From a virus: 64,000 bases of DNA. Below are positions 56,891 through 64,000 of the stretch, one piece after another. The translations under genes were made by a program, and so were the position numbers. The stretch lies in the IMG/VR virus record IMGVR_UViG_3300033146_000946, positions 62,001-126,000 of that record. One strand, written 5' to 3'. The notes beneath the pieces are model-generated. The model saw only the letters and a list, made by a program, of their open reading frames with translations. It searched no databases and was not told where the DNA came from. Position 1 is the first letter of the stretch, and every line of letters begins with the position of its first letter.

Positions 56891-57467
56891 CGTATTTATC
56901 CTCTTTATCATTATTTAAAATAGATTTATTTTTAACAGATATATATTTTCTAACATAATTTGACATGAGATTAGTTTCAATACATATCCTATTTAATTTA
57001 TAATTTTTAATACTTGATTTAGTTATTATATATTGTTTATATTCATGTTCTTCATTATAATTTAAATAAAATATATTTAATATATTAATAGGAATACCTT
57101 CAGATATTGGTTTAGAACTAATATCTAAATTTGTTACAAATTCTATTTTAACTAATTCATTAAAATTTAACTTCGATAATTTATCTAATAATTTAGTTTT
57201 ATCATATGAAATTAATAATGGAACGTTTAATATATAAATATTACTTTTATTAATAACTTTATGTCTTAAATTAATTTTACTAACTTTAGTATCTTTTTTA
57301 AAATATAAAGTTAGATTGTCGATATTATATCCATTAAATACATTTAAATATGTTGTATTTTGTGTTCGTTTTAATAATAAACTAACTGGTTCATTTGATT
57401 TTTCATTACTATATAATATAAAATTAGGTATACCAATTAATTTTGATATTTCATTTATAATAGACAT
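56877..57467 (-). CDS. Unknown 196-residue protein
   Basis: Not recognised. Alpha/beta composition with several beta strands (TYLNVFNGYNIDNLTLYF) and a basic C-terminal part. It overlaps the next gene by 14 bases and may be its partner. The plus-strand ORF at 57316-57501 is a shadow. Confidence 0.4.
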   Translation of the reverse strand: MSIINEISKLIGIPNFILYSNEKSNEPVSLLLKRTQNTTYLNVFNGYNIDNLTLYFKKDTKVSKINLRHKVINKSNIYILNVPLLISYDKTKLLDKLSKLNFNELVKIEFVTNLDISSKPISEGIPINILNIFYLNYNEEHEYKQYIITKSSIKNYKLNRICIETNLMSNYVRKYISVKNKSILNNDKEDKYDVGF

Positions 57468-57469
57468 AA

Positions 57470-58060
57470 TTAACTCTCAATCAAAGTGTTATAATAATTA
57501 GAAATAATTTCCCAATCTTCTTTTAAAATACTAAGTTTATAATTATCATCTTCATATCCAGTTCTTTTATTATAATAATCAATATTATAAGTTAATATAA
57601 CTGGTATATCATCATAATTATATACAACTTTACCATGATCCTCTATAATGTTAGGTTTTTGATTCATAAATAATTCAGCTGAACTATCATCAAATGTAAC
57701 TATTAATTTAGGACCAATTATTTCAATTAAATCGTAAAATATTTCTCTTGATTTTTTTATAGTTTTTCTAGCAGCACCAAAACTTTTAGATGGTTGCGCA
57801 TAACATATAATATAATTAGTTATATTATATTTATCTAATATTGATATAAAAAATTGTTTCTCAAAATCAGCATTAAAAAAACCATGATTAGTTATAAATG
57901 GAAAAATAAATAATACACAATTATTAAAATTTTTTTTATTACCTTTTATAATTGTAAATTTACCTTTACCATTTTGATCTACTTCTAATAATTTTTTATA
58001 TTTTTCTTTCATTTCATTTAATCTTTGATTAACTGATAAATTACTACTAAACAAATCCAT
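57470..58060 (-). CDS. Unknown 196-residue alpha/beta protein, possible uracil-DNA-glycosylase-like fold
   Basis: ATG 58060 follows GGAGAG; the frame to 58105 starts upstream of it. The sections VLFIFPFITNHGFF, ARKTIKKSREIFYDLIEIIG and PKLIVTFDDSSAELF have a pattern like the centre of uracil-DNA-glycosylase-type proteins, but the active-site motifs are not convincing. Best kept as unknown. Confidence 0.4.
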   Translation of the reverse strand: MDLFSSNLSVNQRLNEMKEKYKKLLEVDQNGKGKFTIIKGNKKNFNNCVLFIFPFITNHGFFNADFEKQFFISILDKYNITNYIICYAQPSKSFGAARKTIKKSREIFYDLIEIIGPKLIVTFDDSSAELFMNQKPNIIEDHGKVVYNYDDIPVILTYNIDYYNKRTGYEDDNYKLSILKEDWEIISNYYNTLIES

Positions 58061-58367
58061 TTTCTCTCCATATTTTAAATGCTTTATTAAGATTAACACA
58101 ATCATTTTTAGTTAACATTATTTCTGATTCATCATTTTCATCAGTTGATTTAACTATATTTATTAAATTATCTAAAACATCAACTGTTTTATCCCATAAT
58201 AATTCACCTATAATTTCGTGTAATGTAGATATTTTAATTGTTACCATTTTATATAGATAATAACAATCTATAATAACAACTAAATCATAAATAGTTTTTA
58301 TCATTTTAATATCGTATCTTGGTGTGTTTATTATAGGTTTATATAATAATTTTCTAAAATTAATCAT
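58047..58367 (-). CDS. Unknown 106-residue protein
   Basis: ATG 58367 follows a GGA site inside the end of the upstream gene; ATG 58379 lacks one. Helical protein starting MINFRKLLY, a variant of the recurrent MNLR start. It overlaps the next gene by 14 bases. Confidence 0.4.
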   Translation of the reverse strand: MINFRKLLYKPIINTPRYDIKMIKTIYDLVVIIDCYYLYKMVTIKISTLHEIIGELLWDKTVDVLDNLINIVKSTDENDESEIMLTKNDCVNLNKAFKIWRENGFV

Positions 58368-58797
58368 TTTTAGTTCCATTTAAAAATTTTGATAGTGCAA
58401 GATATTCTCTATAAGTTATATTTTTATAATTTTGTTGTGTTATAAAATAATTATTATTATTAATATCTATATCATTATAATTAAGTGTAATATTAAATAA
58501 ATATTTATTAAACATACCTATTATAGCATTATTATTTATAATTGATCTATCATCATTTGAATTAGTATGAATTGAATATATTTTATATAATAAATCATTT
58601 AATAAATTACTTTCAATTATAAAATAATAATAAGCATAATTATTACAACCATCACAAACTTTGAATTCAGGTAAATTAATTTTTAAATCATCATAACTTA
58701 AAATATAATATTGTATTGTTTGCATAGTAGAATTAAATTTTAAACCACATACATCACAATATTTAGATTGTTTTAATTTACCATATCTCAAATTCAT
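58360..58797 (-). CDS. Zinc-ribbon protein, 145 residues
   Basis: N-terminal CDVCGLKF and KVCDGCNNY form a CxxC...CxxC metal site in residues 14-55; the rest is helical. The start overlaps the helicase stop (ATGA). It begins with MNLR. Confidence 0.5.
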   Translation of the reverse strand: MNLRYGKLKQSKYCDVCGLKFNSTMQTIQYYILSYDDLKINLPEFKVCDGCNNYAYYYFIIESNLLNDLLYKIYSIHTNSNDDRSIINNNAIIGMFNKYLFNITLNYNDIDINNNNYFITQQNYKNITYREYLALSKFLNGTKND

Positions 58798-60533
58798 AAT
58801 CCCATTTCCTTAACAAATTGAGGTTTTTTATTACCAGAATAAGTTATATATAATCGTTCTTTTGCTCTAGTTATACCTACATAAAATAATCTACGTTCAC
58901 TTTCAACCACATCAGCAACTCTCTCATCTAATTTCATTTTCCAATTAGCGAAAGGTATAATGACCATTTCTGATTCTCCACCTTTAGCACCATGAATAGT
59001 TGATAACATTATTTTAGCATCTTCATTTTGTACTTCTTCTTTACCATCTAATCCAAAATTATTACATAATTCTTTAATTGAATCAGTTGTTATTTCATAA
59101 TCTTCAGCGATATCTATTAAAAAATCAGAAATAGCTTGAGGTACATCAAATGATTTAATCATATAATCTGGAAAGATTTTTAATAATTCATCTAATGATT
59201 TATTTTTTTCAGCTAATTTACAAAATTCACTTTGTAATTTAAAAGCTTGTATCATTCCTCTTTTAATTTTTTTATTAGCATCAGCTAGTCGAGATACTTG
59301 AGAATAAAATGGTTCATCTTCTACAATAACATCGAACATATTTAATTGTGGTGAATCACTTATACTTTCAACTATATTATTAGTTTTTTGTTTAATTAAT
59401 TCAACAGTTGTAGTACCTAATGCTTTCATACCTTTAGCTGCAATTTCTAAATCATAAATATCATAATCTTTTGCTGCTATTTTCATAATAGCAATATAAA
59501 CTCGAAAAGCAGATCTATCAACTAATTCAGTAGAATCATTAACTGTGTAATTTAATCTTGCTTTTTTTAATTGATATTCTAATTGCATTTTATTAGTTCT
59601 ATCACGATATAATATTAATATATCTCTATTTCTATTAGTTCTACATAAAGATACTATATAATCTATTTCAGATAAAGGATGATTAGTTTGATAGACATGT
59701 ACTATTCCATCTGTTTTATCATATGCTCTTAAATCTATTTTAGAATGAGTTATATTATGTTCAATAAGATTTCTTGAATATTTAACTATATTATTTTTAG
59801 ATCTAAAATTTAATCCTAAATTAACAACATTACATTTAAATAATTTAATAAATTTATCAACATTTCGAGGTTTAGCTCCTCGAAATTCATATATAGCTTG
59901 TGACTTATCAGCAACACCAATCATATGAGATTCATAATTATAATATAATTGTTTTAAAAATTCTAATTGTGCTAATGATGTATCTTGTAATTCATCAACT
60001 AAAATATGTGTATATGTAAATTCAGGTTGTTTTTCTTTAATAAATTCAATACCATTAAAAATAATATCATCGAAATCGTACATATTATATTTTTCTAATT
60101 CGTTATTATATTGTTCAGTATATTCACATGATCTTTGAGGATAATTAGATTTTGTAATACTAATTTCATTTTTAATTCTTTCAAATTCAGACTTATCTTT
60201 TTTACAATCAAATATTTTTCTTATAATCATATTAGATTTATTTGTATCACAAATATTAAAAGATATTCCGTTTTGACGCATTAGTCTATAAGCAATTGAA
60301 TGAAAGGTTCCACCTGAAATTCTATCAGAATTACCAGCTTTATCAATAATATCTTTTGCCGATTTATTAGTAAAAGTAATTAATAATACTTTATTATTAG
60401 AATTTTGTTGTAATATTAATCTAGCTATTTCTGCAAGTGTTGTACTTTTACCACTTCCAGGACCAGCCATAATATATGTATTTTGTTTTAGTGAGCTTTC
60501 TATAGCTTCTTGTTGTTCTTTAGTAAATTGCAT
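58794..60533 (-). CDS. UvrD/Rep-family (superfamily 1A) DNA helicase
   Basis: A 579-residue protein. Walker A MAGPGSGKSTT near residue 18, motif Ia FTNKSAKDI, motif II VDELQDTSLAQ, motif III GVADKSQAIYEFRGA, motif IV FRSKNNIVKY, motif V IHGAKGGESEMV and motif VI RRLFYVGITRAKERLYI are all present. It should unwind DNA 3'-5' in replication or recombination. Ends with TGA, overlapping the zinc-ribbon gene start. Confidence 0.88.
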   Translation of the reverse strand: MQFTKEQQEAIESSLKQNTYIMAGPGSGKSTTLAEIARLILQQNSNNKVLLITFTNKSAKDIIDKAGNSDRISGGTFHSIAYRLMRQNGISFNICDTNKSNMIIRKIFDCKKDKSEFERIKNEISITKSNYPQRSCEYTEQYNNELEKYNMYDFDDIIFNGIEFIKEKQPEFTYTHILVDELQDTSLAQLEFLKQLYYNYESHMIGVADKSQAIYEFRGAKPRNVDKFIKLFKCNVVNLGLNFRSKNNIVKYSRNLIEHNITHSKIDLRAYDKTDGIVHVYQTNHPLSEIDYIVSLCRTNRNRDILILYRDRTNKMQLEYQLKKARLNYTVNDSTELVDRSAFRVYIAIMKIAAKDYDIYDLEIAAKGMKALGTTTVELIKQKTNNIVESISDSPQLNMFDVIVEDEPFYSQVSRLADANKKIKRGMIQAFKLQSEFCKLAEKNKSLDELLKIFPDYMIKSFDVPQAISDFLIDIAEDYEITTDSIKELCNNFGLDGKEEVQNEDAKIMLSTIHGAKGGESEMVIIPFANWKMKLDERVADVVESERRLFYVGITRAKERLYITYSGNKKPQFVKEMGL

Positions 60534-60796
60534 TACATTAATCCTATTTTGAGAGAATAATCTATTTCATTAATAGTCATATAAATATAAATTATACTAT
60601 CCTGTTTTTTAACATCAAATTTATTAAAATTAGTATTTTGATGTTTTGTTAATATTATAATTACATCATCAATAATATTATTTTTTATATTGTCATCCAT
60701 ATAAAGACCAATATATTTAAACTCTAATAAATCAAATATATCTTTTGATATAGATTTTAATAATTCATTTGTTTTTGGTTTTCTTAAATTAATCAT
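60533..60796 (-). CDS. Unknown 87-residue protein
   Basis: Not recognised. Starts MINLRKPK and has alternating Ile-rich strands. It is coupled to the helicase start (TAATG). Confidence 0.4.
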   Translation of the reverse strand: MINLRKPKTNELLKSISKDIFDLLEFKYIGLYMDDNIKNNIIDDVIIILTKHQNTNFNKFDVKKQDSIIYIYMTINEIDYSLKIGLM

Positions 60797-60941
60797 TTAT
60801 TTCATCCAAGAATAAAAGTTTATTCAATGTTGTTATATGTTTATTATTTTGTCTTCCAACTTTAACAGTCCAAATTTGAGTTTTTGTATTATAAGTAATT
60901 TTATTATTATTTAATTTATATTTAATCTTTCTTAGATTCAT
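60789..60941 (-). CDS. Small basic protein, 50 residues, beginning MNLRKIKY
   Basis: I use ATG 60941; a longer frame to 61025 is out of frame with, and inside, the upstream gene. The start lies within the last codons of the diphosphohydrolase-like gene (20-base overlap). It has the same MNLR start as other small genes. Function unknown. Confidence 0.45.
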   Translation of the reverse strand: MNLRKIKYKLNNNKITYNTKTQIWTVKVGRQNNKHITTLNKLLFLDEIND

Positions 60942-61314
60942 TTTGTTGTTCTTTTTCAAGATAATATAAAAACATAGCGTTAACTGCGATGGCTGCCAGA
61001 TGTTGTCCAAATGGATAATCTTCATCTGTTAATTGACCACTTAAATATTTTAACATATGTCTAAAAAGACTATTTTTAATTCTATCGATTTCTAATTTTT
61101 GCCAATTATAATCACCATGAACTTTAGCACCTTCAGTTAAAATATAAGCCATTTCTTCTAAAAATTCTGGATTAATTAATGCAGGTCTAATTTTACCAGC
61201 ATCATTTTTAGTTCCACCTTTTTCATTTTTAGGCATTTCTTTTCTAAGTTTTTCAAAATATTCTTTTGAAAAATGTTGTTTATTAAATTTTAAATCTTCT
61301 TTATCTTTTTCCAT
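60922..61314 (-). CDS. dATP/dGTP diphosphohydrolase-like protein
   Basis: 130 residues. The segment GGTKNDAGKIRPALINPEF, then ILTEGAKVHGDYNWQK, RHMLKYLSGQLTDEDYP and GQHLAAIAVNAMFLYYLE matches the N-terminal domain annotated in phages as dATP/dGTP diphosphohydrolase. It probably removes a purine dNTP from the pool. Together with GMP reductase it may tune the A:G balance. Which nucleotide it prefers cannot be read from sequence. Confidence 0.65.
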   Translation of the reverse strand: MEKDKEDLKFNKQHFSKEYFEKLRKEMPKNEKGGTKNDAGKIRPALINPEFLEEMAYILTEGAKVHGDYNWQKLEIDRIKNSLFRHMLKYLSGQLTDEDYPFGQHLAAIAVNAMFLYYLEKEQQNESKKD

Positions 61315-61384
61315 AATTTCTCCTATTTATAAAAACAGGTTTGCTGCTCCCAAAATTTTTAAATTTATAATAAGAGCAACGCAC
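61315..61384. other. Short intergenic gap in the minus-strand cluster
   Basis: Seventy bases with imperfect inverted repeats containing TTGCTC and GAGCAGCAA; possibly a weak transcription signal. No gene is seen. Confidence 0.3.
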
Positions 61385-61582
61385 CTATACGACAGTTGTA
61401 TTATGTCTATTAATAAAATCAGCAATACGATTATATGCTTCTTCATTAGTAAGTACATCATGATGTAATCGACTAGGTTGTAAAGGTGATAATGTAATTT
61501 CACCACAAGGATTTTGTATTATTTTTGTTATTTTTTTTTTTGGTACATAATTTTGTTTATATTTTATAAATCTTAAATTCAT
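61385..61582 (-). CDS. Small protein with NPCGEI hexapeptide, 65 residues
   Basis: Starts MNLRFIKYKQNY. The centre has IIQNPCGEITLSP, where NPCGEI equals the catalytic motif of class II ribonucleotide reductases, although the phage's own enzyme reads NPCCEI. The C-terminal part has a helix (EEAYNRIADFINRHN). Function unknown. Confidence 0.45.
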   Translation of the reverse strand: MNLRFIKYKQNYVPKKKITKIIQNPCGEITLSPLQPSRLHHDVLTNEEAYNRIADFINRHNTTVV

Positions 61583-61896
61583 ATCATATTTACCTTACCA
61601 TGAATATCTAATTGTCGTTGATGATATAAAGTATGATATTCAGTAATATATTTTGGAATATTCACATATTGTAAATCTTCCCGTGGTATAAAAACACATA
61701 TTCTCCATTTAGAAGATTTATAATGATAATTTTTAGTTAAACCATAATATTTACCATTAGCACTAGTTTGTATAATAAAAACTTCTGATGTATCTAATGT
61801 TTCATATTTAATTTTTAATGCTTTAATTAAAATATCAAATTCGTTTTTATATCTATTTTTTATATTAAAAGTAATAGCTATTAATCTTAAATTCAT
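61579..61896 (-). CDS. Unknown 105-residue protein beginning MNLRLIAIT
   Basis: Not recognised. Alpha/beta composition with WRICVFIPRED near residue 70. Its TGA stop overlaps the start of the next gene (ATGA). Confidence 0.4.
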   Translation of the reverse strand: MNLRLIAITFNIKNRYKNEFDILIKALKIKYETLDTSEVFIIQTSANGKYYGLTKNYHYKSSKWRICVFIPREDLQYVNIPKYITEYHTLYHQRQLDIHGKVNMI

Positions 61897-61898
61897 AA

Positions 61899-62063
61899 TT
61901 ATTCTTCAATATCATATATTTCTTCAAAATCATCAGGTATAATAAAACATTCAAATGTACCTTTACATGAATTACATTCAATTATAATATTTACACCACC
62001 ATCTTGTTCTTGAATATTACTTTTATTAACAGGTATATTTTTATTACATTTTGGGCATTGCAT
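61899..62063 (-). CDS. Small zinc-ribbon protein, 54 residues
   Basis: MQCPKCNKNI and ECNSCKGTFECF make a CxxC...CxxC pair. The acidic C-terminal end is DDFEEIYDIEE. GGAG site at the start. Possibly a regulator or polymerase accessory; function unknown. Confidence 0.55.
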   Translation of the reverse strand: MQCPKCNKNIPVNKSNIQEQDGGVNIIIECNSCKGTFECFIIPDDFEEIYDIEE

Positions 62064-62073
62064 AATTTACTCC

Positions 62074-63222
62074 TTAATCATCTAATACAGATAAATCCAA
62101 ATCATCATTATTGTCATCTTTAATATCATCAATTTCTTTATTAGCTAATTCTAAAAATTTTGGTTCTAATAAAGTTTCTAAATAATTAATAGCTTCATTA
62201 GGTAATCCTCTATTTTCACTTTCAATCATTTCTTTTAAACCCCGAGCTTTATATTCTATATCATTTCCATCAGTATCTTTATAAATCACAGTTTTACCAT
62301 CATGTAAACCTAAATCTTTAGCTATAGCTATAATATTAAATCTTTTATCAAATTTACCTTTATAAAAATAACCTTTTAAAGTTAATCCTTTATATCTATT
62401 AGCACCTTTAATTTTATCGATTTTATATGTAACTACATAACTATGAGGTGGAAGTTTTGGAACAGAATATGGCCATTGTGTTGCTGATTCTGATTTAGTC
62501 ATTTTTACAATTAAATTACAATAATGTTTAATAGCATTACCACCAGTCATACCATCAAATGGCATACCGCCACCAATACCAGCTGTTCTAATTTGTGATA
62601 CAAGCATAATAGATAAACCTGTATTTAAAGAAGTATACATTCTAAAAAATTGTGAATATAATCTTGGAATAAGAGCCATTGTATTATCTGATACAGATTT
62701 AGTATCTTTACCTTTATATAATTCACCTTCAGGAGCTAAAGCTTGTAATGTATCAATAGTTAGAATATCAACAGGAACTTCCCCAGTCGCAGCTTTATTA
62801 CACATATCTAATGATTGTTCTACAGTTTCAAATTCAGCAACTTGAATCTGATCAAATTTTACACCAGCTTGATCCCAATAATTTCTATCCATAGTTTTTT
62901 CTTGATTCATATATAAATGAAAAGCGTCATATTCTTTTTGAGTATATGCAACCATATCTCTAATAAAAGTTGATTTACCAACTCCAGGACCACCATAGAT
63001 AACATTTACTAAACCTTGAAAATTACCACCTGTTAATATATCATATGCTATATTACCAGTTTTATATTGTTCGATAATTCCAATATCTTCGTTTTCTGAT
63101 AAAATACCAATTTTAACATTTGGATTATCTTCTAATTTATATTTTTTAATAAATGATTTATTTGAACTTTTTATCTTTCTTTTCTTTTCAGCATTAGAAA
63201 GATTATTTTTTCTTAAAGACAT
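62074..63222 (-). CDS. RecA-family recombinase
   Basis: 382 residues from ATG 63222, which has a GAGGA site; the ATG at 63237 lies in that site. Walker A is GGPGVGKST (about 77-85). Walker B is DILTIDTLQAL, and the loop SIMLVSQIRTAGIGGGMPFD corresponds to L1/L2. The N-terminus is basic. It resembles UvsX/RecA-type strand-exchange enzymes. It works with the annealing protein and nucleases in repair and replication restart. Confidence 0.82.
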   Translation of the reverse strand: MSLRKNNLSNAEKKRKIKSSNKSFIKKYKLEDNPNVKIGILSENEDIGIIEQYKTGNIAYDILTGGNFQGLVNVIYGGPGVGKSTFIRDMVAYTQKEYDAFHLYMNQEKTMDRNYWDQAGVKFDQIQVAEFETVEQSLDMCNKAATGEVPVDILTIDTLQALAPEGELYKGKDTKSVSDNTMALIPRLYSQFFRMYTSLNTGLSIMLVSQIRTAGIGGGMPFDGMTGGNAIKHYCNLIVKMTKSESATQWPYSVPKLPPHSYVVTYKIDKIKGANRYKGLTLKGYFYKGKFDKRFNIIAIAKDLGLHDGKTVIYKDTDGNDIEYKARGLKEMIESENRGLPNEAINYLETLLEPKFLELANKEIDDIKDDNNDDLDLSVLDD

Positions 63223-63739
63223 TATTATTCTCCTCAAAAAGATTATATTGACGATTATTTATTTCTTCTAATTCTTTATTTAAAGATTCTTCTAATTCTT
63301 TAAATTTTTCATTATATTTTGATTTAATTGCATCTATAATTTTTATAGATCGTTTTATTAATTTTTTATATTCGTATCGTTCTGTTTTAGATTTACATGA
63401 TGATATATTTGATTCTACAAAACGCATCAATGACATACCTACGATAATATGAAGTACATCTTTAAATATAATACTATCTGGAATAGATAATAATTTTATT
63501 CCTTTATTTTCTGTTATAAATAAAGGAATCTTTTTTTGTAAATTAGCAGCATCAATTAATCTATCAATATCTTTACGCAATATAGAAATATTTTTAGTTT
63601 CTGAAAATTTACATTGTGTTATAGTAGATAAACCAATTACATCTTCTTCACCTTTTCCATTACCTGAACCAGGAACAGTTTCAGCTTTATCTAATAACAA
63701 TAATTCTGTCATTAGATCTTCAAGATTTTGCCATGACAT
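63203..63739 (-). CDS. PD-(D/E)XK-type nuclease (Holliday-junction-resolvase-like)
   Basis: 178 residues. GSGNGKGEEDVIGLSTITQC gives the acidic motif, then QCK as the second motif (Q-x-K variant). This is followed by ILRKDIDRLIDAANLQKKIP, a pattern common in resolvase-like nucleases. The C-terminal half is a long coiled coil. It overlaps the recA start by 20 bases. Confidence 0.6.
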   Translation of the reverse strand: MSWQNLEDLMTELLLLDKAETVPGSGNGKGEEDVIGLSTITQCKFSETKNISILRKDIDRLIDAANLQKKIPLFITENKGIKLLSIPDSIIFKDVLHIIVGMSLMRFVESNISSCKSKTERYEYKKLIKRSIKIIDAIKSKYNEKFKELEESLNKELEEINNRQYNLFEENNNVFKKK

Positions 63740-63742
63740 AAT

Positions 63743-64000
63743 TTATCCTTTAACTAAATATTTATATATTCCAAAATATTTACATAGTGTATAACCTGAT
63801 TTAGCTAATTCATTTTTACTATCTTTTTTAAATGTATCTCTAAATTCAATTGCTATTTCTTTTATTTTATCAATATCTTCTTCATGCATTAATTCGATAA
63901 CTTTTTTATTTAAAAAATCTCTACCAGTTGTTAAAGCATCATCAAAATTACATTCATTTTCAATTTGTAAAACTCGTACTAATTGAATTAATTGTGAATC
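63743..64000 (-). CDS. Protein cut by the window edge, C-terminal 85 residues
   Basis: The frame is open to the window end, so the start lies outside. The visible part is helical and basic (RDFLNKKVIELMHEEDIDKI, then GYTLCKYFGIYKYL). It ends 3 bases before the nuclease start. No family recognised. Confidence 0.45.
   Translation of the reverse strand, partial: DSQLIQLVRVLQIENECNFDDALTTGRDFLNKKVIELMHEEDIDKIKEIAIEFRDTFKKDSKNELAKSGYTLCKYFGIYKYLVKG

Noticed and set aside
52372-58060. A full ubiquitin-like system with E2 and JAB peptidase
   Set aside because: No UBC-type Cys motif and no HxH...D JAB motif could be identified; only the Ubl and E1-like members are claimed.
37365-61314. 2-aminoadenine (Z) genome chemistry, suggested by GMP reductase and the dATP/dGTP diphosphohydrolase-like gene
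   Set aside because: No PurZ or DatZ was seen, and the polymerase is family B, not the PolA-type usually linked with Z genomes. Could still lie outside the window.
1-64000. Alternative genetic code (TAG or TGA recoding), often seen in AT-rich phages
   Set aside because: TAG ends the genes at 1903 and 5211, and TGA ends the helicase gene at 58794 and the gene at 61579, with clean overlaps to the next start.
1-64000. T4-type late promoters (TATAAATA)
   Set aside because: The string occurs too often by chance in such AT-rich DNA to be called without start-site data.
1-64000. tRNA genes
   Set aside because: No cloverleaf-like GC-rich segment was noticed in the few gaps; a dedicated search could not be run.

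Overview
The window looks like a piece of a large, very AT-rich double-stranded DNA phage genome, clearly below 30% G+C by eye. Genes are packed with short overlaps (ATGA, TAATG). Most have a clear GGAG-type ribosome binding site, and TAA, TAG and TGA all act as stops, so the standard bacterial code applies. Three near-identical TTGACT/TTGATT-N17-TATATT promoters point to a host with a canonical sigma-70. The host cannot be named from the sequence.

Layout. (1) About 1-22.2 kb, plus strand: a run of large beta-rich structural proteins (tail fibre or spike, baseplate and tail-adaptor type), beginning with a gene cut by the window edge. (2) 22.2-25.1 kb: a Cas4/RecB-like nuclease reads leftward and converges on the structural block. 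A 288-bp AT-rich divergent promoter region separates it from rightward genes for an HNH protein and an Erf/Rad52-like annealing protein. (3) 25.1-33.4 kb, plus strand: primase-helicase, a possible out-of-frame nested membrane-protein gene, small proteins and three GT4-type glycosyltransferases. (4) 33.4-64 kb, minus strand: Hsp20, a phage sigma factor, HNH proteins, DNA ligase, GMP reductase, an intron-split class II ribonucleotide reductase, a lipase, a GP88-like Fe-S-type protein, a voltage-sensor-like membrane protein, a family B DNA polymerase with an intein, GroES, a small ubiquitin-like protein ending in Gly-Gly, a ThiF/E1-like protein, a UvrD-family helicase, a dATP/dGTP diphosphohydrolase-like protein, RecA and a PD-(D/E)XK nuclease.

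How the genes fit together. Primase-helicase, polymerase, ligase, RecA, UvrD helicase, annealing protein and nucleases form a largely self-sufficient replication and recombination set. The reductase, GMP reductase and diphosphohydrolase-like protein act on the nucleotide pool. The phage sigma factor probably switches transcription late, and Hsp20 and GroES may help folding. Selfish elements sit in catalytic motifs: a group I intron with a LAGLIDADG gene splits the reductase between its catalytic Cys and Glu, and an intein splits polymerase motif C. There are also four HNH genes.

The strongest candidate for an undescribed system is the minus-strand operon at 52.4-58.1 kb. It encodes an E1-like protein, a 767-residue protein of unknown fold, GroES, a Gly-Gly-ended beta-grasp-like protein and several unrecognised proteins. 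Second is a 116-residue protein with the full charge pattern of a voltage sensor and no pore.
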